A stretch of 64,000 nt of DNA, taken from Lamellibrachia columna (Eukaryota > Annelida > Polychaeta > Sabellida > Siboglinidae). The notes beneath the pieces were generated by a model. That model ran no database searches, had not been told where the DNA came from, and saw only the letters and a list, made by a program, of their open reading frames with translations. Position numbers and translations under genes: made by a program. The DNA lies in assembly GCA_963662155.1 (NCBI GenBank), contig OY759268.1, positions 56,012,457 to 56,076,456 of the forward strand, given 5' to 3'. Positions 25,660 through 37,612 of the stretch are shown one piece after another. How positions within the stretch are numbered: the stretch's first letter is position 1; each line of letters begins with the position of its first letter.

Positions 25660-25960
25660 GGTAAACTGCATGTCACATGGCGGTCAATGTCTTTATGCAT
25701 GTCACATGGCAGTCAAAGTCTCCATGCATACCACATGGTGTCAAATGTCTACATACATATCACACAGCGGTAAATGTATCCATGCATGTCACATGGCGGT
25801 CAATGTCTCCATGCATGTCACATGGCAATCATTGTCTCCAGGTATGTTACATGGTGGTTAATGTTTCCACGCATATCACATGATGAACAAAGTCTCCACA
25901 CATATCACATGGTGGTGAATGTCTCCACGCATATCACATGGTATCAAGTGAGAAATGTGG
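25660..25960 (+). repeat. 29-bp central minisatellite, block 1
   Basis: Unit close to gtcacatggcggtcaatgtc plus tccatgcat, spacing 28-29 bases. The short frames over it are artefacts. Confidence 0.92.
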
Positions 25961-26349
25961 TACGTCGAGACGCATGAAGTTTCAATGTTCCTAGATACAT
26001 TTCGCGGGAAAACTGGTTTGAGTTAACCTTGACCTATTGACCTGTTGGCCTCGCCGTGTTTATAACAAAATTCCACGAACAAGACGAGTGGGAGCGCACG
26101 CATGAAATTTCAATGTTCCTACACACATTTCGCGGGAGTTTACCCATAATTCCTACAGTTTACCCATAATTCCTACAGGTTACCAATAACTCCTACAGTT
26201 TATCCATAGTTCCTACAGGTTACCCATGCAGTTTGTCTATGACAATGACATGTTTTCTTTAAGTTTTGTATGACAATGTCTTGCTTTCTTCAAGTTTTGT
26301 ATGACAATGTCTTTTTTTTAAGTTTTGTATGACAATGTATTTTTTTATT

Positions 26350-27335
26350 CAAGTTGTGTTCAATGTCTGCACGCATATCACACAGTGGTAAATGTCTCCA
26401 CACATATCATATGGTGGTGAATGTCTCCATGCATGTCATATAGCAGTCAATGTCTCCATGCATATCAAATGACGGTCAATGTCTCAATGCATACCACATT
26501 ACGGTCAATGTCTCCATACATATCACACAGTGGTAAATGTCTCCATCAATGTCACATGACGGTCAATATCTCCACGCATATCACACAGGGGTAAATGTCT
26601 CCACATATATCACATGGTAGTGAACGTCTCCATACATGTCACACAGCGGCAAATGTCTCCATACATGTGACATAGCAGTCAATATTTCCATGCATGTCAC
26701 ATTGTGATCAATGTCTCCACGCATATCACAAACTAGTAAATGTCTCCATGCATGTCACATGGTGTCAAATGTCTCTATACATATCACACAGCGGTAAATG
26801 TCTCCATGCATGTCACAGGACGGTCAATGTCTCCACGCATGTCACATGGCTATCAATGCCTCCATGCATGTCACATGACGTTCAATGTCTCCATGCATTC
26901 CACATGGTATCAAAGGTATCCATACTTATCACACAGGGGTAAATGTCTCCACACATATCACACAGGGGTAAATGTCTCCACACATATCACATGGTGGTGA
27001 ACGTCTCCGTACATATCACACAGCGGTAAATGTCTCCATACATGTCACATAGCAGTCAATGTCTCCATGCGTGTCACATTGTGGTCAGTGTCTCCACACA
27101 TATCACAAACTGGTAAATGTCTCCATGCATGTCACATGGCGGTCAATGTCTTTATGCAAGTCACATGGCAGTCAATGTTTCCATGCATACCACATGGTGT
27201 CAAATGTCTACATACATATCACACAGGGGTAAATATCTCCACATATATCACATGTTGGTTAACGTCTCCATACATATCACACAGTGGTAAATGTATCCAT
27301 ACATGTCACATAGCAGTCAATGTCTCCAACAGCGG
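26350..27335 (+). repeat. 29-bp central minisatellite, block 2
   Basis: Same unit as block 1, about 34 copies, more diverged. Block 2 follows an inverted piece of arm sequence (25975-26230) that contains tttcgcgggaaaactggttt. Confidence 0.92.
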
Positions 27336-27589
27336 TTGACTAGTGTCAAAAAGACAAGACGAGTGGGAACGCACAAGCCAAAGTCCACCAACAACGACTG
27401 ACAATGTCTTGTTTTCTTCAAGTTGGCTGACCAGTATGAAAAAGACAAGACGAGTGGAATGATTAGGAGCGCAACAGCGAGCCAAAGTCCAACAACAGTG
27501 ATTAACCAATGTCAAAAAGATAAGACGAGTGGGAGCGCACAAGTCAAAGTCCACCAATAATGGGTGACCAATATCAAAAAAGACCAATT

Positions 27590-28590
27590 TACCCATAACT
27601 CTTACAGTTTATCCATACCTCCTACACCTATAACTACAATTTATCATACCTTCTACAGTTTACCGTAACTCCTACAGTTTACCCATAATTCCTACAGTTT
27701 ACCCATAATTCCTACAATTTACCCATACCACCTACACTTTGCCCATAATTCCTACAGTTTACCTATAATTCGTACAGTTCATCCATAATTCCTACAGTTT
27801 ACCCATAATTCCTACAATTTACCCATACCTCCTACAGTTTACCCATAATTCCTACAATTTACCTGTAATTCCTACAGTTTATCCCTAATTCCTACAGTTT
27901 ACTCATAATTCCTACATGTTAACTGTAATTCCTACAGTTTACCCATAACTCCTACAGTTTACTAATAATTCCTACAGTTTACTTATAATTCCTACAGTTT
28001 ACCCATAATTCCTACAATTTACCCATACCCCCTACAGTTTACCCAATAATTCCTACAGTTTACCCATAATTCCTACTGGTTACCCATAGCTCCTAGAGTT
28101 TACCCATAATTCCTACAATTTACCCATACCTCCTACAGTTTACCCTGAAAGTTTACTGACAATGCACTTTTTCTAGGTTGTTCCCGTAGACAGTTTCACA
28201 TAAAAAAATTAACATTTCACATTTCGGTGAAATGTGAAACAGTGACTGACCAATGTCAAAAAGAAAAAAAAACCCACAAGTCAAAGTCCACCAATAATAG
28301 GTGACCAATGTCAAAAAATACCAGATTACCCATAACTCCTACAGTTTACCCATAATTCCTACAATTTACCTATAATCCCAACAGTTTACGTATAATTCCT
28401 ACAATTTACCCATACCACCTACAGTTTACCCATAATCCCTACAGTTTACCCATAATTCCTACAGTTTATTCACAATTCCTATAGATTATTCATAATTCCT
28501 ACAGTTTACCCATAATTCCTACAGTTTACTCATAACTCCTACAGTTTACCCATAATTCTTACAATTTACCCATACCTCCTACAAGTTACA
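27590..28590 (-). repeat. 20-bp array, right (inverted, two blocks)
   Basis: Units of agtttacccataattcctac in two blocks, 27590-28150 and 28325-28590. A copy of the hairpin/gacattggtc segment separates them. Confidence 0.93.
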
Positions 28591-29851
28591 TTGAAAGTTT
28601 TCTGACGATGCACTTTTTTCTGGGTTTTTCCCGCAGCCTGACAGTATAGATAAAATGAGATAGAAATAAGTGTTTGAGAAATGTGGTACGTCGAGACGTA
28701 TGAAATTTCAAAGTGTCTAGACACCTTTTCGCGGGAAAACTGGTTTTACCTTGACCTTTTGACTTCGCTGTGTTTATGGAAAATTCAGTAACTTCGTTCG
28801 AACGTTTCAGAAATCGACGGTGTTTTTGTTGACCTTGACCTTTTGACCTCGCGGTGTTCTTGCAGACTCGTGACGAAATAGGTTATATGTACGTCGAAAA
28901 GTTCTCGATATAATGCAGCGATGCGATCTGCGTTGTATAGCTTACATGCACGGCTACGTTTTCTCAGGTGCAAACATGAACATTCGTCCGCTAGGTTTCA
29001 GTCTGCTAGCAGGGTGAAAATGCGGGGACGTGTTTCTTTTCGTGAGCGTGGACAATTCCATGGCATCGCTCGAACGTTCCAGAAAAGAAGAAAACAACTA
29101 CATGAAACCGGTTCAAACCCAGTCACGTCTCGAAAAGCGCGCCGTAATCATCAGTAGTAAACCGAGTGTCGTGACAATCTTCTTCTTTCATGTCCTTTTA
29201 GGGTTAGGGTCAGGGTTCGTATTAGGGTTCACTGCAGACGACAAAATTAGGTTTACTAACGCTAACCCTTAATCCTAACTGGAAATTGTATAAGTACAAA
29301 AGGTCGGTGACCTTTGACCTTTCATTAGGGTTACTAATCCTAACTGGCAATCGTTCCTACAGTTTTTTATCGATTTTTTCTATTAGGGTTACTAACCCTA
29401 ACAATAACCCTAACTGACAATTGTATTGACACTTGATAAGGTGACGTCATAGGACCGTCGATCAATCAGAACGCTCGCCACCGACCTTTGACATTGACGT
29501 GTAGCGTCCTCTTGCGATCGTATCACCGCAAAACAGTGCCCCAAAATCTTCTCATTTGAGATATTAGGGGAGGAGCTGTTACGTTAGGTCACGTGACGTC
29601 TCTCGACCCATCAGAACCGTCGACACAATCGTAGCGCTCTCTGGCGATTGTTTCACCGCAAAAGGGTGTAATTTATGCAATTTTTTGCAAATGAGCTGTC
29701 ACGTCATAGGTCACGTGACGGCTCTCGAACAATCAGAACCGACGACGCAATTGACCCGTAGCGCCCCTGGTGGTGAAATTGCTCTCGACCAATCAGAATG
29801 AGCCCCAAAATATGCACATTTTTGAGGATTGAAATGCTCCCATATACTACT
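28130..29851 (-). repeat. Right inverted arm
   Basis: Reverse complement of the left arm with scattered substitutions and indels. The proximal part includes the fold-back hairpin at about 28215-28245 and the ttgacattggtcacc segment at about 28300. Confidence 0.8.
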
Positions 29852-29857
29852 GCTGTT

Positions 29858-30009
29858 GAATTACAGGAGCAAATATATGGTACTAGTACCAAACTGTAGC
29901 TGTATGTGTTACTTTGGCGTTCTCTGTGTGTTGTGGAAGCATCAGCCGTGATAGATATATTGGTATGTGGTGTAATTGGTGTGTAATTGGAAGTGCAATA
30001 ATGTTATTG

Positions 30010-30012
<3 letters not shown>
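29858..30012. other. No gene; flank of the fold-back element
   Basis: Short unique sequence between the 6-bp duplication and the CA array. Confidence 0.4.
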
Positions 30013-30352
<340 letters not shown>

Positions 30353-30794
30353 AATTACATTACATTATATCAGTTCCAATTACAAAGCCATTTTACATAC
30401 CAATTCCAAAATACCAATACCAGTGATAAATTCCATATCGAAATAAACGTATATGAACATAGCATCCATAGACATACTCAACGCCAAAAACAACATGTTA
30501 ATTTCAGGGCAGCTTGTTTAATTTCTGCATGTAATGATATACAATGGCAAACACTTATGACATACGGAACATATTATATTTTATTTATTATTTGTAGCGA
30601 ATACTTTAAGTTAAAACGTTGCATGATGAAATTCAAAGCTCCACTTCCACCAACACAATCGTTGCCACATTCTACATATTTCTGTAGACTATTAATTTTA
30701 GATAATTCCATTGATTATTTTGCTAATGGTAATCACGCTATTTCGATCTATTTGCGATAGTTTTGTGCGCTGTTTGTTCTCAAGGAACGACACG

Positions 30795-33700
30795 ATGCCG
30801 ACGACGTATTTGTGGACCACTTTGTCTGACGAGCACAACCGTACCAATATGGTAGGCCAGGGCACGGAGTCACCAAATAGTGGAAATGGTATGTATGCTG
30901 TCATACGATTGTTGTGTGGTTGTAATTTATAATATTAAAACATTAGTGACGATTGTCAACACCAATGGTATGTAATCGCTATTTTCATATACTAGCCTAC
31001 ATTTTAAGAAAACACTCCCAAGGCAGACACCCCCCAATTTCGACCCAGCTATGTGAATGATTTATAAATGTTTGTACATTGTCATCGAATGAACTGCCTA
31101 ATGAAGTAGTAAAGAAAACATTAACTTCACCAACGTATCCGGTGTGAAGGTACTCACAACAATTCACTCGTTTAACAACCACGAAAGTAGTTATTTGGAG
31201 TTATGCTTTACCTGTTGGGCAAAGACGGGCACACAGAGCGATTAGAGTGTTGAGCCACTCTGTGGCTTTTGTTGGCTGTAGGCCACATTTACGATCCGTC
31301 CACTATTACACGCACGAAGTCAATCAGTGCAACTCACAGTTTCCGTTAGGCCGTCGTAAGTCCGCCAGACCATTGCAACCCAGCATTCATTTTAACTCTT
31401 CGTGAAAGTGAAAATGTATATCTAGTTATTAGATGTATATGAATCACGATTTTCTTCTAACAACAACTATTGGTTTAGTTCACTCGACGTTGAGTGAAGT
31501 AAATAAAAAATTGTTGTTGGAAGAAAATCGTGGTTCATGTTTACTATTTCTCTTTCAGACGGAGCACAACAAAGCGTCGGCATGAACTGTGTGGTCTTTG
31601 GTCTGCTCGTATTGTTCGTGGTCGCATTTCTTGGAGTCTTTGTCCTGTATTTCGTCCAAAAGATCTGTAAAATGTTATATCATTATGCCGATAGTTCAAG
31701 GTTGGTACCATTAGCAAAACTATTTGTATAATTTAAAAGAATATTTTTTGTAGACACACCTGTATAGAATTCAAAGAATATTCTACAGAATTTCTATAGA
31801 TTAGTCTATGGAATTGTTTTTTAGAATCTATATTTTTGTGTGGACATTGTTGTTTCTATAGTTTTTCATACCATATTCCTATATAATCTGTAGAATTCAA
31901 TAAAATTCTATAGATTTTTTTACATTTCTATGGGTTCTATGGGTAATATGTAAACTGCTAGAAATACATGCATGAAATATTGGTTTTGTACGAGGCCACA
32001 TTCGGAACACATGGTGTGCCCGCGTAACAGGCGATTGTGATGTGCGAATCTGCATGAAAAAAGTCACCTCTCTATTACGACGATTCGTGGGCGTTATGTC
32101 CCGAGCTGTATTGTCTCCGTTCGCCACATACCCTCTATCGCACATGGCGGGAATCTCATCTGAATCAATGTCTGCCACACAGGGCCTAGCCCATGATCGA
32201 CCTGTATGGCGTCGTTTGTTCAATACAGCATGCCGGAATTCCAAGGAGAGAACTCGAGTCGTCTATCTGAGGGTTTGTAACATCCTCGCTAGCCTGGGGT
32301 GACTTGTTAAAGTACCCGTGGCAGATCGACCTGATGAAATGTGGATTTGTTAGTTTATCCCACGCAAAGTGTGGACGCACGCTGGATAATCTCTACTTAT
32401 TCCCACTTCCTCTCTTGGTCGTCCTCTTTCAAAGTGTGAACGCACGCTGGATAATCTGTACTTATTCCCACTTCCTCTCTTGGTCGTCCTCTTTCAAAGT
32501 GTGGACGCACGCTGGATAATCTCTACTTATTCCCACTTCCTCTCAAAGTGTGGACGCACGCTGGATAATCTCTACTTATTCCCACTTCCTCTCTTGATCG
32601 TCCTCTTTCAAAGTGTGGACGCACGCTGGATAATCTCTACTTATTCCCACTTCCTCTCTTGGTCGTCCTCTTTCAAAGTGTGGACGCACGCTGGATAATC
32701 TCTACTTATTCCCACTTCCTCTCAAAGTGTGGACGCACGCTGGATAATCTCTACTTATTCCCACTTCCTCTCTTGGTCGTCCTCTTTCAAAGTGTGGACG
32801 CACGCTGGATAATCTCTACTTATTCCCACTTCCTCTCTTGGTCGTCCTCTTTCAAAGTGTGGACGCACGCTGGATAATATCTACTTATTTCCACTTCCTC
32901 TCTTGGTCGTCCTCTTTCAAAGTGTGGACGCACGCTGGATAATATCTACTTATTCCCACTTCCTCTCTTGGTCGTCCTCTTTCAAAGTGTGGACGCACGC
33001 TGGATAATCTCTACTTATTCCCACTTCCTCTCTTGGTCGTCCTCTTTCAAAGTGTGGACGCACGCTGGATAATCTCTACTTATTCCCACTTCCTCTCTTG
33101 GTCTTCGTGTTTCTGTGAACTAGAGGCGCCCGCGGCCAAACTTAAAAGAGCGTTTCCAAGAAATGCTTATCCTTACCCGTCCGACCCACGGCGGCGGATC
33201 CACTGCCAATTACAGTTAAGTTTCCTTATGCGAGCCTTGTAAACATGAGAGAGCAAGATTACTGGTCTCCATAAAAACTGATGTTTCCATGTTTCAATCT
33301 GCCAGGGGTACTAACCGATGTAGTCAGAAGCTCCTGGTGGCGAGGATGGTTATTACAACGACATAGCTTCCCAATACTTCAAATCGGGGCGATTTGGAAC
33401 GATTGCGGTTATAGACGTTTTCTCGGATTGCTTTTCTTCACAGTTGTTATGATGTCGAAAACTGTATTCGTACATCTTGAATCTTTTCAGACACTATTGG
33501 TTACGTTACATAAATGGCATGTGTATATTTAGTGCTGGGCTGGGTATGGTCACAGGCACTGTGCAATGCAATATTCACGTACACCACCAGACTCGTGACA
33601 AAAGTTGGAAAACGTCTGTTTTACCTGGACAATGGCTATGATGTGTGATTGAATAATCATACATCGTGCTTGTCTTTTCTTAATTCACGCCGCCCATACC

Positions 33701-34618
33701 AATATTCCAGTTTAACACTAGAAAATGAGTTATACAACTGTTCAAGAATTGCACCAAGGAAACAAAATATGAAAAGAAAAAATATAATAAAAATAGAAAA
33801 TATGAAGTTACAGATGTATGCACGGGTTTATATATTGATATTAACAATACGTCCTGGGCCTGACAGCAACACCACATTCTTACAAACAAGGACATATAAT
33901 GGCATTGTTGGTGCCCGGGGGCGTTAAACTTAGTACATTTCTAGTACACCATCCTTGATCACTCACTCACTGACCTCCTGCACAAAAACATGTCAGACGT
34001 CTGTAAAGAAATACCCTTTTAAAACTAAATTAAGGTTCCCCTCAAATGAATTCAGTTCTTCTTGTAAATGTCTTTCCTTAGTAAGTGTGATTCCACACAC
34101 TAAATACTTTGCGCGCAGTAACGTGCATTGAATACATAGGGTGTAGACCCTACCCATAAAACGTGGAATTTGCCTCGACTATAGAATTCATACTGGCAAT
34201 GTATTGAGTGACCTCCAAATGAAGGAAGTGGGAGGTGGGAGGTGGGAGGTGGGAGGTGGGAGGTTGCTCCTAAGAAATGGTGGGAGGCCGACAAATAAAA
34301 ATTAGGTTGGAGATGTGAGGGGAACTCTTATAAATGGTGGGAGGTTGGAGATTGGTCCCACATACAGGTGGGAGATGGGAGGTTGGCCGCCCGAAACATG
34401 TGAGACCCATGCCATACCCCAAGCGTTAATGTCTCGGTAAATCTCCGCTACACATAATGTGGACATTTGTTTTCAGCTTGAACATATCAGCTGAGCAGGA
34501 ATCTCCAAGTGTAGGCGATCACCGCCGTCACAGTACGACGGATATCGGTAGTGCGGAAAGCGAGACCAAGGAGGAGCGACTTTCGCCTGCTGTTCCCCAG
34601 GAGCCGCCACCGACATAA
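30795..34618 (+). CDS. Three-exon gene for a small single-pass membrane protein
   Basis: Exons 30795-30888, 31559-31700 and 34477-34618 (94+142+142 nt) join into one 125-residue ORF ending TAA 34616-34618. All four splice sites are GT-AG with good context (G|gtatgt, tttctctttcag, AG|gttggt, gttttcag), and both split codons join in phase. Residues 1-42 are polar with an N-glycosylation site NRT (15-17). Residues 43-64 (VVFGLLVLFVVAFLGVFVLY onward) form one hydrophobic helix followed by QKICK, so the C-terminus is probably cytosolic. Residues 79-125 are Ser/Glu/Pro-rich and end in PAVPQEPPPT. There is no signal peptide; an N-out signal anchor is likely. I do not recognise the family. ATG 30795 has A at -3; an in-frame ATG at 30726 would add 23 residues. 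Intron 2 holds a minisatellite and a G-rich tract. Confidence 0.65.
31440..31537. repeat. Hairpin element beside the exon 2 acceptor
   Basis: 27-base arms (tgaatcacgattttcttcta and six more bases, against the reverse complement at 31511-31537) have two mismatches. The loop contains an inner inverted repeat TTCACTC/GAGTGAA. It ends 21 bases before the exon 2 boundary, so it may be a small MITE-like insertion. Confidence 0.85.
32280..32364. repeat. Dispersed repeat flanking the 65-bp array, copy A
   Basis: atcctcgctagcctggggtg through gtggatttgttagtttatcc aligns with 43876-43960 (tcctcgctaaccaagggtgg through gatgtatctgttaatcc). Confidence 0.6.
32365..33110. repeat. 65/49-bp minisatellite, 12 units
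   Basis: aaagtgtggacgcacgctgg recurs every 65 bases, with two 49-base units lacking cttggtcgtcctcttt. The order 65-65-49 is repeated, giving a 179-base higher-order period (32480-32658 and 32659-32837). Confidence 0.96.
33111..34229. other. Intron 2 sequence, no separate gene recognised
   Basis: Open frames at 33281-33532 and 33649-33927 have no similarity I can name. Confidence 0.3.
34230..34263 (+). other. G-rich tract, G-quadruplex potential
   Basis: Five GGG runs at seven-base spacing (GGGAGGT repeats) on the coding strand, about 215 bases before the exon 3 acceptor of the membrane-protein gene. Further GGGAGG motifs follow to 34385. Confidence 0.8.
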
Positions 34619-34980
34619 TCCGATGCTTGCGAAAGCCAAGGATTGGTTTTGTCCAGTGGTAGCATTGATAACACAGCGTGCTGACCAGCGTGGACTAAAG
34701 TGGGATTGAATTCTGCACGAGTCAAACAATGAGATGCCATTCAGACGTTCCTTCCAGCAAACACAAAACGTTCACGTTGTGGGAACGTTATGGTATTTTT
34801 TATGTTGAATATAGTACATAAACAAAAAAATTCATAATAAGAAATTATAAATAATTTGTATATGAAAGAAACCCTGTTGATTTTATTAGTACTTGGCATT
34901 AAATATGAAAGTAAATTGTTTAATGTTCTGAGAATGTTCTCTGAAAGTTTGTGGGTAGCATTATGACACACCTAGCTATT
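34619..34980. other. 3' flank of the membrane-protein gene
   Basis: Probably the 3' UTR and downstream DNA. It is AT-rich after about 34790. No polyadenylation signal can be assigned confidently. Confidence 0.3.
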
Positions 34981-34991
34981 ATTTATAATTT

Positions 34992-35056
<65 letters not shown>

Positions 35057-35074
35057 AGTGTAGCAAAAGCGAAT

Positions 35075-35171
<97 letters not shown>

Positions 35172-35218
35172 TATTCGCTTTTGCTACACTATAAAAGGTA
35201 GCATAATATGTTACAAAC

Positions 35219-35286
<68 letters not shown>

Positions 35287-35340
35287 GCTTTTGCTACACT
35301 ACAAAAGGTAGCATAATATGTTACAAACATTCTACCGATA
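34981..35340. repeat. TA arrays with inverted and direct unique segments
   Basis: Three TA runs (about 34997-35052, 35080-35170, 35221-35284). Between them tgtagcaaaagcgaatat (35059) is inverted relative to atattcgcttttgctacact at 35171 and 35282. The latter two also share aaaaggtagcataatatgtt, so the segment is both inverted and directly duplicated. Confidence 0.9.
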
Positions 35341-35861
35341 AAATAGTTCCCCAGCAATAATTGTTATTTGTTATAACACACCACAAATTCAACAGGCAGT
35401 GCCGATATATCATATTATGTTGCATCGGAACCTCTTACTCATATATGATCAGATGGAATTCAGAGCAAAAGGAGGAATTCTTTGAACACATTGCAGACAC
35501 CATCAACGATATACCAGACACAGAAGAACTGATTGTCATAGGAGACTTCAACGGTAGGGTGGGCAAACGAATATCACATTTGAAGACGTACCTGGACCTA
35601 CACCGTGACACCACTACAAATTGTAATTACAACGGGGAACAGCTACTTGTAATTTGTGCAGCGTATGGATTGTGGATCACAAGCATTTTCTATATACACA
35701 GACCCAGTCAAACACAGACATGATACACATTGAATTATCTCAACACACCATCCCAGATAGACTTCATCTTGACAAGGATGGGACACAGAAGAAACGTCAC
35801 AGATGCAAATGCCATTCTCAACGCAAGCCTGGACACGGACCATCGTTCAGTCATCAAATAC

Positions 35862-36980
35862 AAAATTGCAAGACGACATAGCAAGAGAGTAGTGAAGGCT
35901 GACAAATAATCATCATGGAAGGCGTGCGGTGAGGAACTGATCAGATACAGAATTGCAAGACGACATAGCAAGAGAGTAGTGACGGCTGCCAATGAATCAG
36001 CATGGAAGGCGTGCGGTGAGGAACTGATCAGATACAGAATTGCAAGACGACATAGCAAGAGAGTAGTGACGGCTGACAAATAGTCATCATGGAAGGCGTG
36101 CGGTGAGGAACTGATCAGATACAGAATTGCAAGACGACATAGCAAGAGAGTAGTGAAGGCTGACAAATAATCATCATGGAAGGCGTGCGGTGAGGAACTG
36201 ATCAGATACAGAATTGCAAGACGACATAGCAAGAGAGTAGTGAAGGCTGCTAAAGAATCATCATGGAAGGCGTGCGGTGAGGAACTGATCAGATACAGAA
36301 TTGCAAGACGACATAGCAAGAGAGTAGTGACGGCTGCCAATGAATCATCATGGAAGGCGTGCGGTGAGGAACTGATCAGATACAGAATTGCAAGACGACA
36401 TAGCAAGAGAGTAGTGAAGGCTGCTAAAGAATCATCATGGAAGGCGTGCGGTGAGGAACTGATCAGATACAGAATTGCAAGACGACATAGCAAGAGAGTA
36501 GTGACGGCTGCCAATGAATCATCATGGAAGGCGTGCGGTGAGGAACTGATCAGATACAGAATTGCAAGACGACATAGCAAGAGAGTAGTGAAGGCTGCCA
36601 ATTAATCATCATGGAAGGCGTGCGGTGAGGAACTGATCAGATACAGAATTGCAAGACGACATAGCAAGAGAGTAGTGACGGCTGCCAATGAATCAGCATG
36701 GAAGGCGTGCGGTGAGGAACTGATCAGATACAGAATTGCAAGACGACATAGCAAGAGAGTAGTGACGGCTGCCAATGAATCAGCATGGAAGATGTACGGT
36801 GAGGAACTGATCAGATACAGAACTGCAAGACGACATAGCAAGAGAGTAGTGACGGCTGCCAATGAATCAGCATGGAAGGCGTGCGGTGAGGAACTGATCA
36901 GATACAGAATTGCAAGACGACATAGCAAGAGAGTAGTGACGGCTGCCAATGAATCAGCGTGGAAGATGTACGGTGAGGAA
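35862..36980 (+). repeat. 87-bp (29-codon) tandem array in the LINE linker, about 13 units
   Basis: catggaaggcgtgcggtgag recurs every 87 bases. Each unit encodes SWKACGEELIRYRIARRHSK plus RVV(K/T)A. Some units carry TAA or TAG at the same codon (gacaaataa/gacaaatag), others aatgaa or aaagaa. The 288-residue minus-strand frame at 35735-36601 is its shadow. Confidence 0.97.
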
Positions 36981-37612
36981 CTGAGCGAACTATGCAAACA
37001 CTCACCCAGAGAATATTATAAAGGCTTCAAAGCCATGAGACTGATAAACGATACGTACAACCCAACAACAATGACAAAGATGGAAACCCCTAAATAATGA
37101 AAGCAGCATCAAGCACAGCTGGTAAGAGTACTTCAAAAGACTCCTAAATCCAGCCGGCCCAAGAAACACCCAGTATCAGTTCACCCCAAGACACACAGGT
37201 CACGAAGACAATCCTGAAATCTGAAGTTAGGAAGGCAGTGAAGACAAGACCAAGAAACAAAGTAGCTGGGTTGGATGAAATAACAACTCAGGCCAAATTA
37301 GCATGTGGAGAAACCGGGATCACCTGGTCTACCACAATGTTCCAGAAGGCTTGGAAGGAGAGAAAAGTCCCCGAAGACTGACAACGTGCAGTACTTGTAC
37401 CAATCTGGAAAAAGAAAGGCAGCAAGAAAGACTGTGGCACATGCATAGGAATATCGCTTCTCAGCCACCCAGGCAAAACCTACGCAAAAAGGGCTAACAT
37501 ACACACACTTTGTAGAGGGCTGGAAATGTATAACGTGAAAGGACAACTCCTGGACAACATCAGAGCTACCTGCGCCAACAGCACGATTTCAGTCCGCACT
37601 CTAAGCGGACTC

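Larger units (their letters stand above)
23467..29851. mobile_element. 6.4-kb fold-back element with long inverted arms
   Basis: The first bases (agtagtatatggg, gcatttcaatcctcaaaaat) are the reverse complement of the last (29851 leftwards), and similarity continues through both arms. Matched pairs include the TTAGGG segment (24160/29395), the CTGCTAGCAGACTGAAACC block (24577/29005), the cttttcgacgtatgtcg region (24690/28890) and the CACATTTCACCGAAATGTG hairpin (25532/28220). The arms contain inverted arrays of a 20-bp unit; the centre holds a 29-bp minisatellite. A 6-bp direct repeat gctgtt flanks the ends. I find no transposase, so it is non-autonomous. The superfamily is undecided; a 6-bp duplication is uncommon (Dada elements make 6-7 bp). 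Confidence 0.85.

Noticed and set aside
35735..36601. 288-residue minus-strand ORF with leucine-rich repeats
   Set aside because: Antisense shadow of the 87-bp LINE array; the plus strand has the LINE protein.
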